Below, one piece after another: positions 27,248-34,990 of a DNA stretch of 64,000 bases. Under the pieces are notes generated by a model. It made no database searches and was not told the origin of the DNA. It saw only the letters and a program-made list of their open reading frames with translations. The DNA is from Lysinimonas soli (GTDB lineage: Bacteria; Actinomycetota; Actinomycetes; Actinomycetales; Microbacteriaceae), in assembly GCF_042655435.1 (NCBI RefSeq), contig NZ_JBHSMG010000002.1:248001-312000 (forward strand), read 5' to 3'. The first letter of the stretch is position 1. Each line of letters opens with the position of its first letter. Both the position numbers and the translations under genes were made by a program.

Positions 27248-28092
27248 GACGACACCTGTGCGAGTGCGGCCCGCATGGTCGCGAGCACCTGCTGAGCCGC
27301 GGTGGCGTTGGATGCCGCGGTCGCCGACGGAACCCCCGATCCCACCGACCCGGCCAGCGCCTGGATCGCGGAGGTGAGGGGCGAGGATGCGGCCGTCGTC
27401 CGACCCGTCGTGGCGGTCGAGCCGGAGAGCAGGCCGAAGTCCGCTTGGATGACGGCCCGCACGGTGGCCAGGGCGGCCGCCTGAACCGCGGCGCTGGTCG
27501 GGGCCGTGGTCGATGCCGCGGTCGTCGCGGGAGCGGCGCCCGTGGCGCCGCCCGCGTCGGGGACGATCCGTCGGATGGTCTCGATTCCCGAGTCGCCGAC
27601 CCAGAGCTTCTGGTCCGACACGACGCGCCCGGGGTACGGCGCGTGGAGAACGCGGCCGTTTCCCTCGTAGATCGCCACGTGCCCCCCGCCTTTGAACACG
27701 ATCAGGTCGCCGGGCTGCGCCTGCGCGAGGGAGGGGACCGCGGTCCCCATGAGCTTCTGCTCGTGCACGGTCCGAGGAAGCGTGATTCCGAGGTCTTTGT
27801 AGCTCAGTTGCACGAGACCGGAGCAGTCGATGCCCGAGGTGCTCTCCCCGTCGAGCACGTAGGGGACGCCGAGGTACTTGCGGGCATCCGTGACCACCTG
27901 CGAGCCCGAGACCGCGGAGCCGGAGGCGCTCGAGGTGGTGGCGGTCGACGGCGACAGCGCCGCGAGCACCTGCGAGAACGGATCGAGGGTCGAGCTCGCG
28001 CTCGCCGCGGACGACGAGACGCGACTCGGGAACGCGCTGGCGAGGTTCGCCTGCAGTTGCTGGAGCGAACCGAGCAGGCTGACGGCGCTCAT
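27244..28092 (-). CDS. NlpC/P60 peptidoglycan hydrolase in the flagellar operon
   Basis: 282 residues. The NlpC/P60 domain spans about residues 62-175 with VVTDARKYLGVPYVLDGESTSGIDCSGLV (catalytic Cys90), the RTVHEQ segment and GGGHVAIYEG (catalytic His138). The N-terminal ~60 residues and the long Ala/Thr/Ser-rich C-terminal tail flank it. No signal peptide is seen, so export through the flagellar apparatus is possible. It sits between fliJ and fliK where other bacteria place FlgJ-type muramidases; it probably opens the cell wall for the rod. Both neighbours overlap it by 4 nt. Confidence 0.9.
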   Translation of the reverse strand: MSAVSLLGSLQQLQANLASAFPSRVSSSAASASSTLDPFSQVLAALSPSTATTSSASGSAVSGSQVVTDARKYLGVPYVLDGESTSGIDCSGLVQLSYKDLGITLPRTVHEQKLMGTAVPSLAQAQPGDLIVFKGGGHVAIYEGNGRVLHAPYPGRVVSDQKLWVGDSGIETIRRIVPDAGGATGAAPATTAASTTAPTSAAVQAAALATVRAVIQADFGLLSGSTATTGRTTAASSPLTSAIQALAGSVGSGVPSATAASNATAAQQVLATMRAALAQVSS

Positions 28093-28523
28093 GATGTCCC
28101 CTTTCCGCGGGTGGGCGGGGCCGTGCGGGCCGGAATCTCGTCGAGAAGGTTCTGCTCCCGGCGGAGTTCGTCCTTTCGGGTGGCCTCGTCGTGCCGGGCC
28201 TCGAGCTTCTCGAGGCTGATCGCCTGCGCGCGGGTCTCGGCGAGTCGAGACTGGCTCTCGACCAGATGGCGTTGGGTGACCTCTTCGAGGACGCTCAGTT
28301 CGCCCAGGGCGCTCGACGATGCGGCGCGAGCGGCCGCCGCCCAGTGAAGGCTCTCGGCAGCGCCGTCGGACGACATGAGTCGGGCGAGCGAGTTCTCGGC
28401 GAAGCGTCGACGCGCGGCCAGCTCGGCGGCGCGCGCCCGCGAGGTCGAGACCTCGGCGGCCGCCTGGTCGTGCTGAAGGCGACGCAGCCGCAGCAGCGCG
28501 GCCAGGGAGAACGGTGCGGTCAT
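28089..28523 (-). CDS. fliJ: Flagellar export chaperone/stalk protein FliJ
   Basis: 144 residues, nearly all helical and charged, consistent with the antiparallel coiled coil of FliJ (LAALLRLRRLQHDQAAAEVSTSRARAAELAARRRF through SLEKLEARHDEATRKDELRREQ). ATG 28523 overlaps the fliI stop (ATGA), which fixes the start. FliJ links the FliI ATPase ring to FlhA. Sequence conservation in this family is weak, so the name depends on position. Confidence 0.85.
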   Translation of the reverse strand: MTAPFSLAALLRLRRLQHDQAAAEVSTSRARAAELAARRRFAENSLARLMSSDGAAESLHWAAAARAASSSALGELSVLEEVTQRHLVESQSRLAETRAQAISLEKLEARHDEATRKDELRREQNLLDEIPARTAPPTRGKGTS

Positions 28524-29842
28524 GAGGCGCCCCCCAACTCGTGCACGAGGCGTGACAGTTCCGACCACGACTGCTCGGCCGTCGATCGCTCGCCGATGCT
28601 CTGGGTGAGGAACGCCCTGATCCGCGCCTCGTGCTCCACCGCGGCATCCACCAGCGGATTCGCCCCGCGCTGGTACGCCCCGACATCGAGGAGGTCCTGG
28701 GCTGCCGCGCGGGCGGCGATGACCCGCCGCAACGCCACAGCGAGTTCGCGCTGCTGCGTCGACGTCACCTGCGAGGCGACTCGCGATACCGATGCGAGCG
28801 CGTCGACCGCGGGGAAGTGCCCGGCGATGGCGAGCTTGCGATCGAGCACGACATGCCCATCGAGGATGGATCGGGCGGCGTCGGCGATCGGCTCATTGTG
28901 GTCGTCGCCGTCGACCAGCACCGTGTAGACGCCGGTGACCGACCCCTTCGGTCCCGTCCCCGCGCGCTCGAGCAGGCGCGCGAGCAGACCGAAGACCGAG
29001 GGGGGATACCCCCGCGTGGCGGGTGGCTCGCCCGCCGAGAGTCCGACCTCGCGCTGCGCGGAGGCCACTCGCGTGACCGAGTCCATCATGAGCATCACGT
29101 GCGCTCCGGTGTCGCGGAACGACTCGGCGATCCGGGTGGCGGTGAAGGCCGCCCGCACCCGCATGAGCGCGGGTTGGTCGGCCGTCGACACGATGACGAT
29201 CGACCGCGCGAGTCCCTCGGCGCCGAGGTCGTCCTCGAGGAACTCGCGGACCTCGCGACCCCGCTCGCCGATGAGGGCGATCACCGACACCTCGGCCGAG
29301 GTTCCGCGCGCGATCATCGACAGCAGCGAGGACTTGCCGACGCCCGAACCGGCGAACAGCCCGAGGCGCTGCCCCCTGCCCACCGTCGTGAGGGTGTCGA
29401 GCACACGGACCCCCAGGGGAAGCGGATGCTGGATCCGGGCCCGCAGCAGAGACGACGGCGCGCCGTTGTCGACCTCGACTCGGCCGAGGGAGCGCACGGG
29501 GCCGCGCCCGTCGATGGGGTCGCCTGCCGCGTCGAGCACGCGACCGAGGAGTCCTGGACCGACGGGGACGGTCATGGGTCGCCCGGTCGTGCGCACCTCG
29601 GTTCCTGCCGTCACCGAGGTGAGCGGGTCGAGAGGCATCGCCGTCACGGAGTCGCGCGCGACCGCGACCACCTCGGCACGAACACCGTCGGCGATGGTGA
29701 CCAGCTCGCCGATCGCGGCGGGCAGGCCCGTGATGCGGATGCCGAGGCCGACGACGGAATCGACCGACCCGATCCGCTCCGGACGGCTCGCCAGGAGGGC
29801 CTCGTCGATGCCAGTCGGACGGTAGGCGAGCGTCGGGTTCAC
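28520..29842 (-). CDS. fliI: Flagellum-specific export ATPase FliI
   Basis: 440 residues, related to F1-ATPase beta. Walker A GLFAGSGVGKSS has its Lys at about 170, the Walker B region is AHVMLMMDSVTR, and the type III ATPase segment GYPPSVFGLLARLLERAGTG is present. It drives or primes substrate unfolding at the export gate with FliH and FliJ. GTG 29842 overlaps the fliH stop (GTGA). Confidence 0.97.
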   Translation of the reverse strand: MNPTLAYRPTGIDEALLASRPERIGSVDSVVGLGIRITGLPAAIGELVTIADGVRAEVVAVARDSVTAMPLDPLTSVTAGTEVRTTGRPMTVPVGPGLLGRVLDAAGDPIDGRGPVRSLGRVEVDNGAPSSLLRARIQHPLPLGVRVLDTLTTVGRGQRLGLFAGSGVGKSSLLSMIARGTSAEVSVIALIGERGREVREFLEDDLGAEGLARSIVIVSTADQPALMRVRAAFTATRIAESFRDTGAHVMLMMDSVTRVASAQREVGLSAGEPPATRGYPPSVFGLLARLLERAGTGPKGSVTGVYTVLVDGDDHNEPIADAARSILDGHVVLDRKLAIAGHFPAVDALASVSRVASQVTSTQQRELAVALRRVIAARAAAQDLLDVGAYQRGANPLVDAAVEHEARIRAFLTQSIGERSTAEQSWSELSRLVHELGGAS

Positions 29843-30444
29843 GGCAGCGCACCGATCGCGGCGCGGGCACGGTCGAGAGCAGACGAGATGCGGGCGTCGA
29901 TGCGCGCGTCGAGGATCTCGACCACGGCGTCGCCGCGGGAGAGGGTGGGATCCTCGAGCAGACGGACCGGGGGCGACCCGATTCCGTGCGCGCGGAGCAC
30001 GGCGAGGTCGGCGGGGTTGAGTCGCACGGCCGTGATGGAATCCTGCTCGGCGGCCGCGAGCGCCCTCGCGATCGCGGCGCGCGCCGACGCGTCGCCATCG
30101 GCGAGTTCGCGGCCGAGGATCGATTCGGCGAGTTCGATGGCAGCGGCGAGCAGAGCGGCGTCGGCATCGGCCAGCACTGGCGCCGAGACCTCGGCGAGTC
30201 GTGCGACCGCGGCTCCGAGAGCGTCGACCGCGGAGCTCAGAGCCGCCTTCGACGAGGCGTGCAGCGCTTCGCGTTCCGCGCGCGCCTGGGCCGTGGCGAT
30301 CGCCGCGTGGGACTCTGCCGCACGGAGCCCCGCCGCGTACCCCGCGGCGTGCCCGCGCACTCTGGCCAGCTCTGCGTCGTCGTCCCCGGCGGCCGAGGCG
30401 ATCGCGGGGTAGCGCAGCTCCGAGAACGCGGTGTCAGCTGACAT
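29839..30444 (-). CDS. fliH: Flagellar assembly protein FliH
   Basis: 201 residues. The middle is an Ala-rich helix (GHAAGYAAGLRAAESHAAIATAQARAEREAL), and the C-terminal domain (IELAESILGRELADGD, VRLNPADLAVLRAHG, GDAVVEILDARIDARI) matches the V-ATPase-E/FliH fold. It regulates FliI and attaches it to the C-ring. ATG 30444 was chosen; it overlaps the fliG end by 11 nt. Longer upstream readings are antisense of fliG. Confidence 0.9.
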   Translation of the reverse strand: MSADTAFSELRYPAIASAAGDDDAELARVRGHAAGYAAGLRAAESHAAIATAQARAEREALHASSKAALSSAVDALGAAVARLAEVSAPVLADADAALLAAAIELAESILGRELADGDASARAAIARALAAAEQDSITAVRLNPADLAVLRAHGIGSPPVRLLEDPTLSRGDAVVEILDARIDARISSALDRARAAIGALP

Positions 30445-31462
30445 ACTCGTCCTCCACCTCGTCGCTGCGCTGCAGCGAGATGATGCCCTGGGCCTCGAGT
30501 TCGCGGATCGCGCGCGAGATCTCAGCTCGTGCCTCGTCGATCTGCTTCTTGCGCACGCGCCCGAGGCTCGTGAGCTCGTCGTCCAGCGACTCGCGATTCC
30601 GCTCCGAGATGTTGTCGCGGACGATGGCCATGAGTTCGGGCGCCGCGCCCTTGAGTGCGGTCGCGAGCGTGAGGACATCCAGGCCGCGCAAGACCTGCTG
30701 CACGTCCTTCCCCTCGAGGCGCACGATGTCGGCGAAGGTGATCATCCGCGAGCGCACCTCCTCGGCGAGTTTCGGGTCGCGGGCGTCGAGGGCCTCGAGG
30801 AGTTCGTGTTCGGTCGCGACGTCGGCACGGTTGATGATGTCGACGAGAGGCTGCACGCCGCCGACGACCTCGGCGCGCTCACGCGGGGTCACGACCGATC
30901 GGGCCGATCGGCGAAGGTTGTCGGCGACGATGCTCACCGCTTCGGGGGTCGCGGCGCGCATGCTGGCGATGGCCTGCGCCACATCGAGCTGTGCACTCGC
31001 CTCGAACTTGGCAAGGACCTGCGACGCCTTTCCCGGCGCGAGGTGGGCGAGCACGAGGGCTCTTGTCTCGGCGAGCTCGCCGGCGAGCAGGCTCGAGATC
31101 TGGTGCGGATCCGCTGCATCGAGGAACTCGAACGAGGTGCCCGCCATGGTCGACGAGACCCGATCGAGAAACCCGGCGGCGCGCTCGGCGCCGAACGAGG
31201 CCTGCAGCAGTTCCTCGGCGAACTCGAGGCCGCCACGGGATTGCGTGACCGACTTCTGCGTGCGCTCGTAGAACTCGGCGATCGTCACATCGACGAGGGC
31301 GGCGTCGACGCGCCGAAGACGCACGATCTCTCCGATGATCTCCTCGGCCTCCGGCTCCGAGAACTGCCGCATGACTTCGGCGGCGTGGTCCTGGCTCAAC
31401 TGCATGATGACGAGGGCAGCCTTCTGGATGCCCGTCAGACCGGTCGGCGCGGGCTCGCTCAT
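30434..31462 (-). CDS. fliG: Flagellar motor switch protein FliG
   Basis: 342 residues. Three FliG domains are recognisable: N-terminal FliF-binding (TGIQKAALVIMQLSQDHAAEVMRQFSEPEAEEI), middle (GGVQPLVDIINRADVATEHELLEAL), and the C-terminal torque helix region (TFADIVRLEGKDVQQVLRGLD). Charged residues there face the stator. ATG 31462 overlaps the fliF stop. Confidence 0.96.
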   Translation of the reverse strand: MSEPAPTGLTGIQKAALVIMQLSQDHAAEVMRQFSEPEAEEIIGEIVRLRRVDAALVDVTIAEFYERTQKSVTQSRGGLEFAEELLQASFGAERAAGFLDRVSSTMAGTSFEFLDAADPHQISSLLAGELAETRALVLAHLAPGKASQVLAKFEASAQLDVAQAIASMRAATPEAVSIVADNLRRSARSVVTPRERAEVVGGVQPLVDIINRADVATEHELLEALDARDPKLAEEVRSRMITFADIVRLEGKDVQQVLRGLDVLTLATALKGAAPELMAIVRDNISERNRESLDDELTSLGRVRKKQIDEARAEISRAIRELEAQGIISLQRSDEVEDEYVS

Positions 31463-33069
31463 GCGGTCTGCTTGTCATCCATGAGAGACCGCAGGTACTC
31501 GGCGGTGCGCTGCGGGTCGGTGGCTGACATCCGATCGATGCTCGCGCGCATCCGGGAGTATTCCGGAACCTCTGCGAGAGCCTCGAGGGGCAGCGCGACG
31601 TTGGGCGCGTTCTGCGCCGCGATCGACGGGTAGTCGAGCAGGTCGAGCTCGGGGTCGAGGCCACCCAGAGGATGCACGTCGAGCGGCCCGAGGTCGAGCG
31701 GCGTCGCCGCCCGCCGTTTCGACGCCCCGGTGAGGAATCGGAAGAGCAGGAAGAGCCCCAGGAGCACCCCGAGCACCGTGAGGGCCGTCGTCGCGATCTT
31801 CACGATGTTCTGCTGGGTCTCCGCCCCGCTCTGGGTGCTGATGGCGGTCTGGGCCTGCACGGCTCCCGCCTTGCTGAACGGGACGAGCTGAACGTCGACC
31901 TGATCGCCGCGCTTGGTGTCGACGCCCGCGGCCCCCGATACCAGCTGCTCGATGCTCGCCGCCGAGATCCCCGCCGCCGCCGACTTGTTCACGGCGACCG
32001 AGATCGTCTGGCGATCGAGCGCTCCCGCGGGGATCGTCGTGGTCTCGGTGGTCTGATTGATCGCGTTGTTCTTGGTCGTCGACGTCGTGTAGCTCCCCGT
32101 TCCGGGTGTGCTCGTGCCGGTGGGCACCGCGATGTTGTCGGGGCCGAGCACCCCGGTCGCCCCGGAGCTGACGGAGCCCCTGTCGACGGTCGTGCTGCTC
32201 TGCTCATTGATGGCGGGGGCGTTGCTCGGCGAGGTGTAGGTCTGTGTGACTCGCTGCGCGGAGTCCTTCGAGAGGTCCGCCGAGACCACCACTGTCGAGT
32301 TGCCGGCGCCGAGAACGCGGTCGAGCATCGCCTGCACGCTGGACTGGGTGCGCGACTCGTACGTCGATGACGACGCCGTGTCGTTGGTTCCCGTCGCGCC
32401 GGACCCCGAGAGCAGGGTGCCATCGGCGGAGACCACCGAGACGTTGCTCGGCTTGAGGTTGTCGACGGACGCCGCCACCAGGTGGGTGATCGCGGCGACC
32501 TGCGCGCTGCCGAGGGTCGCGTTGCCCTGGGTGCGCACGAAGACCGAGGCGGTCGTCGGTGCCTGCTGGGAGGTGAAGACGGTCTGGTCGGGAATGGCCA
32601 GCTTCACGGATGCCGTCTGCACTCCGTTCATCGCCTCGATGGTGTTGGCGAGTTCGCCCTGGAGTGCGCGCTGATACGTCGTCGTCTGCTGAAAGGCCGA
32701 TGCGGTGACGCCGAGGTTGTTCAGCAGGCCGTAGCCGTCGTTGCTCAGGCTCGGAAGCCCGGCGGAGGCCGCCTTGAGTCGCTCGGAGTCGACGTCCTGC
32801 TCGGGGACCAGGATCGTGTTGCCCCCGTCTGCGAGCTGGTAGGGAACGCCGTCGGTGTGCAGCAGCGTCGTGATCGAGCCGGCGTCGGCGGGAGACAGGC
32901 TGGTGAACAGGGGTGAGTAGCTCGGCTGGCTCAACCAGGCCGTCAATCCGATGCCTCCGACAGCGAGCACGGCGAGGCCGATGATCGCGAGCGTGCGCTG
33001 GCCGACGGTGAACTCGCGGAGGGTGTGGGTGAAACGCCGCAGGGCGGCCATCAGGGCGGGAGGCATCAC
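31459..33069 (-). CDS. fliF: Flagellar MS-ring protein FliF
   Basis: 536 residues. There is an N-terminal membrane segment (LAIIGLAVLAVGGIGLTAWL), the YscJ/FliF ring-building domain (about 50-230), a periplasmic Ser/Thr-rich region with NKSAAAGISAASIEQLVSGAAGVD, a second membrane segment (IATTALTVLGVLLGLFLLFRFL) and a short cytoplasmic tail that binds FliG. GTG 33069 overlaps the fliE stop (GTGA); the next codon is ATG. Confidence 0.96.
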   Translation of the reverse strand: MMPPALMAALRRFTHTLREFTVGQRTLAIIGLAVLAVGGIGLTAWLSQPSYSPLFTSLSPADAGSITTLLHTDGVPYQLADGGNTILVPEQDVDSERLKAASAGLPSLSNDGYGLLNNLGVTASAFQQTTTYQRALQGELANTIEAMNGVQTASVKLAIPDQTVFTSQQAPTTASVFVRTQGNATLGSAQVAAITHLVAASVDNLKPSNVSVVSADGTLLSGSGATGTNDTASSSTYESRTQSSVQAMLDRVLGAGNSTVVVSADLSKDSAQRVTQTYTSPSNAPAINEQSSTTVDRGSVSSGATGVLGPDNIAVPTGTSTPGTGSYTTSTTKNNAINQTTETTTIPAGALDRQTISVAVNKSAAAGISAASIEQLVSGAAGVDTKRGDQVDVQLVPFSKAGAVQAQTAISTQSGAETQQNIVKIATTALTVLGVLLGLFLLFRFLTGASKRRAATPLDLGPLDVHPLGGLDPELDLLDYPSIAAQNAPNVALPLEALAEVPEYSRMRASIDRMSATDPQRTAEYLRSLMDDKQTA

Positions 33070-33374
33070 GCGCTCATGTTCATGATGCTGTTGAAGGCGT
33101 CAACGGCGCGGTTGCGCACCGCCGAGACGAGCTGAACCTCCACTTGCGCCCGCGTCGAGGCGATCGTGGCCTGGGCGATGTCGGGAAGGTTGCCGGTGAC
33201 GGCCGCGATGTTGAGTTGGTCGGCCGTGGCCTGGGCCGACTGCACCGAGTTGAGCGCGTCGATCATGGCCGAGCCGAACGAGCTGCCTCCATCGACGGAG
33301 GCGGGGGCGTTCGGTGCCGTGACATGAGGCGTGCTCGTGGTTGCGATGATCGACGAGATGGAGGGGATGGACAT
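33066..33374 (-). CDS. fliE: MS-ring/rod adaptor protein FliE
   Basis: 102 residues, the usual FliE length. The C-terminal conserved part is clear (SFGSAMIDALNSVQSAQATADQLN, IAQATIASTRAQVEVQLVSAVRNRAVDAFNSIMNM). It joins FliF to the rod and is the first export substrate. ATG 33374 shares one base with the flgC stop (TGATG). Confidence 0.94.
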   Translation of the reverse strand: MSIPSISSIIATTSTPHVTAPNAPASVDGGSSFGSAMIDALNSVQSAQATADQLNIAAVTGNLPDIAQATIASTRAQVEVQLVSAVRNRAVDAFNSIMNMSA

Positions 33375-33769
33375 CAGTTGCCCTTTCCGATCGCGATGGC
33401 CGCCTGGTAGGTGGCCTGCGCATCCGAGACCACCTTGGCGTTGGCCTCGTAGGCGCGCTGGGCCATGATGAGCTGCCCCATCTGGTCGCCGAGGTTGATG
33501 TCGGGCATGCGCACGTTCCCCTGAGCGTCGGCAAGCGGGTTGCTCGGGTCGTTCACGACGATGCCGGTCGAGTCGCCGAGCACCGTTCCCTTGACGAAGA
33601 CCCCCGAGGTGCCCGCCCCGGCTTCGGCGACGACGTAGCGAGCCTGAAACGCGGGACCGCTGGTGGCCGTCGCGTTGTTCATGTTGGCGATGTTGTCCGA
33701 GATGGCGTTGAGCCACTGGCGGTTCACATCGAGCCCGGAACCGGCGATCCCGATCGCGTTCATGCTCAT
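33374..33769 (-). CDS. flgC: Flagellar proximal rod protein FlgC
   Basis: 131 residues. The N-terminus GIAGSGLDVNRQWLNAISDNIANMNNATAT and C-terminal MPDINLGDQMGQLIMAQRAYEANAKVVSDAQATYQAAI are the rod-family motifs, with FlgC-type spacing. ATG 33769 is used; it shares one base with the flgB stop. An in-frame ATG at 33763 is an alternative. Confidence 0.94.
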   Translation of the reverse strand: MSMNAIGIAGSGLDVNRQWLNAISDNIANMNNATATSGPAFQARYVVAEAGAGTSGVFVKGTVLGDSTGIVVNDPSNPLADAQGNVRMPDINLGDQMGQLIMAQRAYEANAKVVSDAQATYQAAIAIGKGN

Positions 33770-34110
33770 CAGTTGACGCTCAACGCGGGGACGATCGACG
33801 TGAGCTCCTGGCTGATCGCCTGGCTCGCGAACTGGTATTGGAGCACCGTGTTGGCATTGGTGATGTCTTCGGTGTCGAGGTTGACGTTGTTGCCGTCGAG
33901 CTGCGTCGGCTCGAGAGAGAGCCCCTTCGTCGGAGTGACGACACCGCTGCCCGCCTGCACCGAGGCCGCGAGCGCCGATTCGAACGAGACCGTCTGCGCG
34001 CGATAGCCCGGGGTGTTGATGTTGGCGATGTTGTTGGCCGTGGCGGTCTGTCGGGCGGAGAGCCCGGCGAGCGCGCTGGAGAGAGCGTTGATCGAGATCG
34101 AGTTGAGCAC
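33769..34110 (-). CDS. flgB: Flagellar proximal rod protein FlgB
   Basis: About 113 residues. It contains LNSISINALSSALAGLSARQTATANNIANINTPGYRAQTVSFE and the C-terminal LQYQFASQAISQELTSIVPALS, typical of FlgB. GTG 34110 gives a normal FlgB start and has ACAGG upstream; GTG 34131 in frame would add seven residues but has no ribosome-binding site. It is the first gene of a twelve-gene operon. A sigma-28-type promoter lies about 87 nt upstream. Confidence 0.92.
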   Translation of the reverse strand: MLNSISINALSSALAGLSARQTATANNIANINTPGYRAQTVSFESALAASVQAGSGVVTPTKGLSLEPTQLDGNNVNLDTEDITNANTVLQYQFASQAISQELTSIVPALSVN

Positions 34111-34196
34111 CGGGACCTGTCTTTCGCGCACGGAGGTACAAGGACGGGCGGCCGATCCCTGGCCTTCTGCATCGAGCGATCCTGCTCTACCGAGAG

Positions 34197-34223
34197 CTAT
34201 CGGCCGTCGCCGCGACCCGGTTA
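34197..34223 (-). promoter_or_regulatory. Sigma-28-type promoter of the flgB-flgE operon
   Basis: On the minus strand TAAC, 15 nt, GCCGATAG, identical at both core elements to the fliM promoter. Confidence 0.8.
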
Positions 34224-34260
34224 GCAGTGCGGCCGAAAGTCCCCCATGCGACCCTGGCGC

Positions 34261-34578
34261 TCAGCCCACGTGATCGAAGTACACCGGATGCGCTGCCTCG
34301 CGTCCGCGCAGGCTCTGGAGCATGTCGAGGTGGTCGCCCACGACACGTTTCGCTTCCTGGATGCGAGCGAAGGCGTCCTCGTACTCGACGAGGGTCCGGC
34401 GCGCTCGGGGGATCAGCGGATCCGGGATCGGCCCGAGGGGGCCGATCGAGTCGCGGAGCTCATCGATGCTCCAGATCCCGGAGGGCACGTTGCCAAGGCC
34501 GAATCCGGGGTGCGATCGCACCAGCTGCCGGTCGAGTTCGTCGAGCAGCTCGTTCCAGGAGCCGAGGTCGTCAGCCAA
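34261..34578 (-). CDS. Small protein in FliT position (flagellar chaperone candidate)
   Basis: About 105 residues, not firmly recognised. It has two amphipathic regions (SWNELLDELDRQLVRSH and LIPRARRTLVEYEDAFARIQEAKRVVGDHLDMLQSL) joined by a Gly/Pro-rich middle. The location directly after fliD-fliS is that of FliT-like chaperones, but sequence similarity is not evident to me. TTG 34578 overlaps the end of fliS by 8 nt; no ATG or GTG fits. The helical tail and codon use support a real gene. Role is inferred from position only. Confidence 0.6.
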   Translation of the reverse strand: MADDLGSWNELLDELDRQLVRSHPGFGLGNVPSGIWSIDELRDSIGPLGPIPDPLIPRARRTLVEYEDAFARIQEAKRVVGDHLDMLQSLRGREAAHPVYFDHVG

Positions 34579-34990
34579 CAGCCGACAACCGCGTCGGCGC
34601 GAGCGGCACGGCGGAGCCGTCGGTCGCGGCATGCCACGCGAGGCGCAGGGGCTCCAGCAACTCGATCGCCTCGCGAGTCGGCTCGATGTCGCGCCAGGCG
34701 TTCCCCGTTCTGAGGATGCCGAGGAGGTAGACGTACAGCGACATCAGGGCGGGACCCCCGCTCCAGAGCTCGGGCTTCAGGGTGCCGGCCAGTTCGGCGA
34801 TGATGTCCTGGGCGTGGATGAGGTGGGCGCTCGCGCTCATCCAGTCGCCCGTGTCCTGACAGCGCTCCGCCCAGCGCAGATCCAGCAGCAGGCGGTCGTA
34901 GAGCATCACGAGAGCATGGGCGGGTGAGGCGGACGTCACGGAGTCGCGAACGTAGGCGGCGCGCGCATCGGCGCCGGCGGTGACCGACAT
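34571..34990 (-). CDS. fliS: Flagellin export chaperone FliS
   Basis: 139 residues, helical. The family opening is visible (ARAAYVRDSVTSASPAHALVMLYDRLLLDLRWAE), followed by helices with HLIHAQDIIAELAGTLKPELWSGGPALMSLYVYLLGIL. It prevents premature flagellin polymerisation and in Gram-positives competes with FliW for flagellin. ATG 34990 shares one base with the fliD stop. Confidence 0.94.
   Translation of the reverse strand: MSVTAGADARAAYVRDSVTSASPAHALVMLYDRLLLDLRWAERCQDTGDWMSASAHLIHAQDIIAELAGTLKPELWSGGPALMSLYVYLLGILRTGNAWRDIEPTREAIELLEPLRLAWHAATDGSAVPLAPTRLSAVG

Noticed and set aside
26637..27377. Plus-strand frame of 246 codons opposite fliK
   Set aside because: It mirrors the Pro/Ala/Ser/Thr-rich low-complexity half of FliK, which stays open in other frames.
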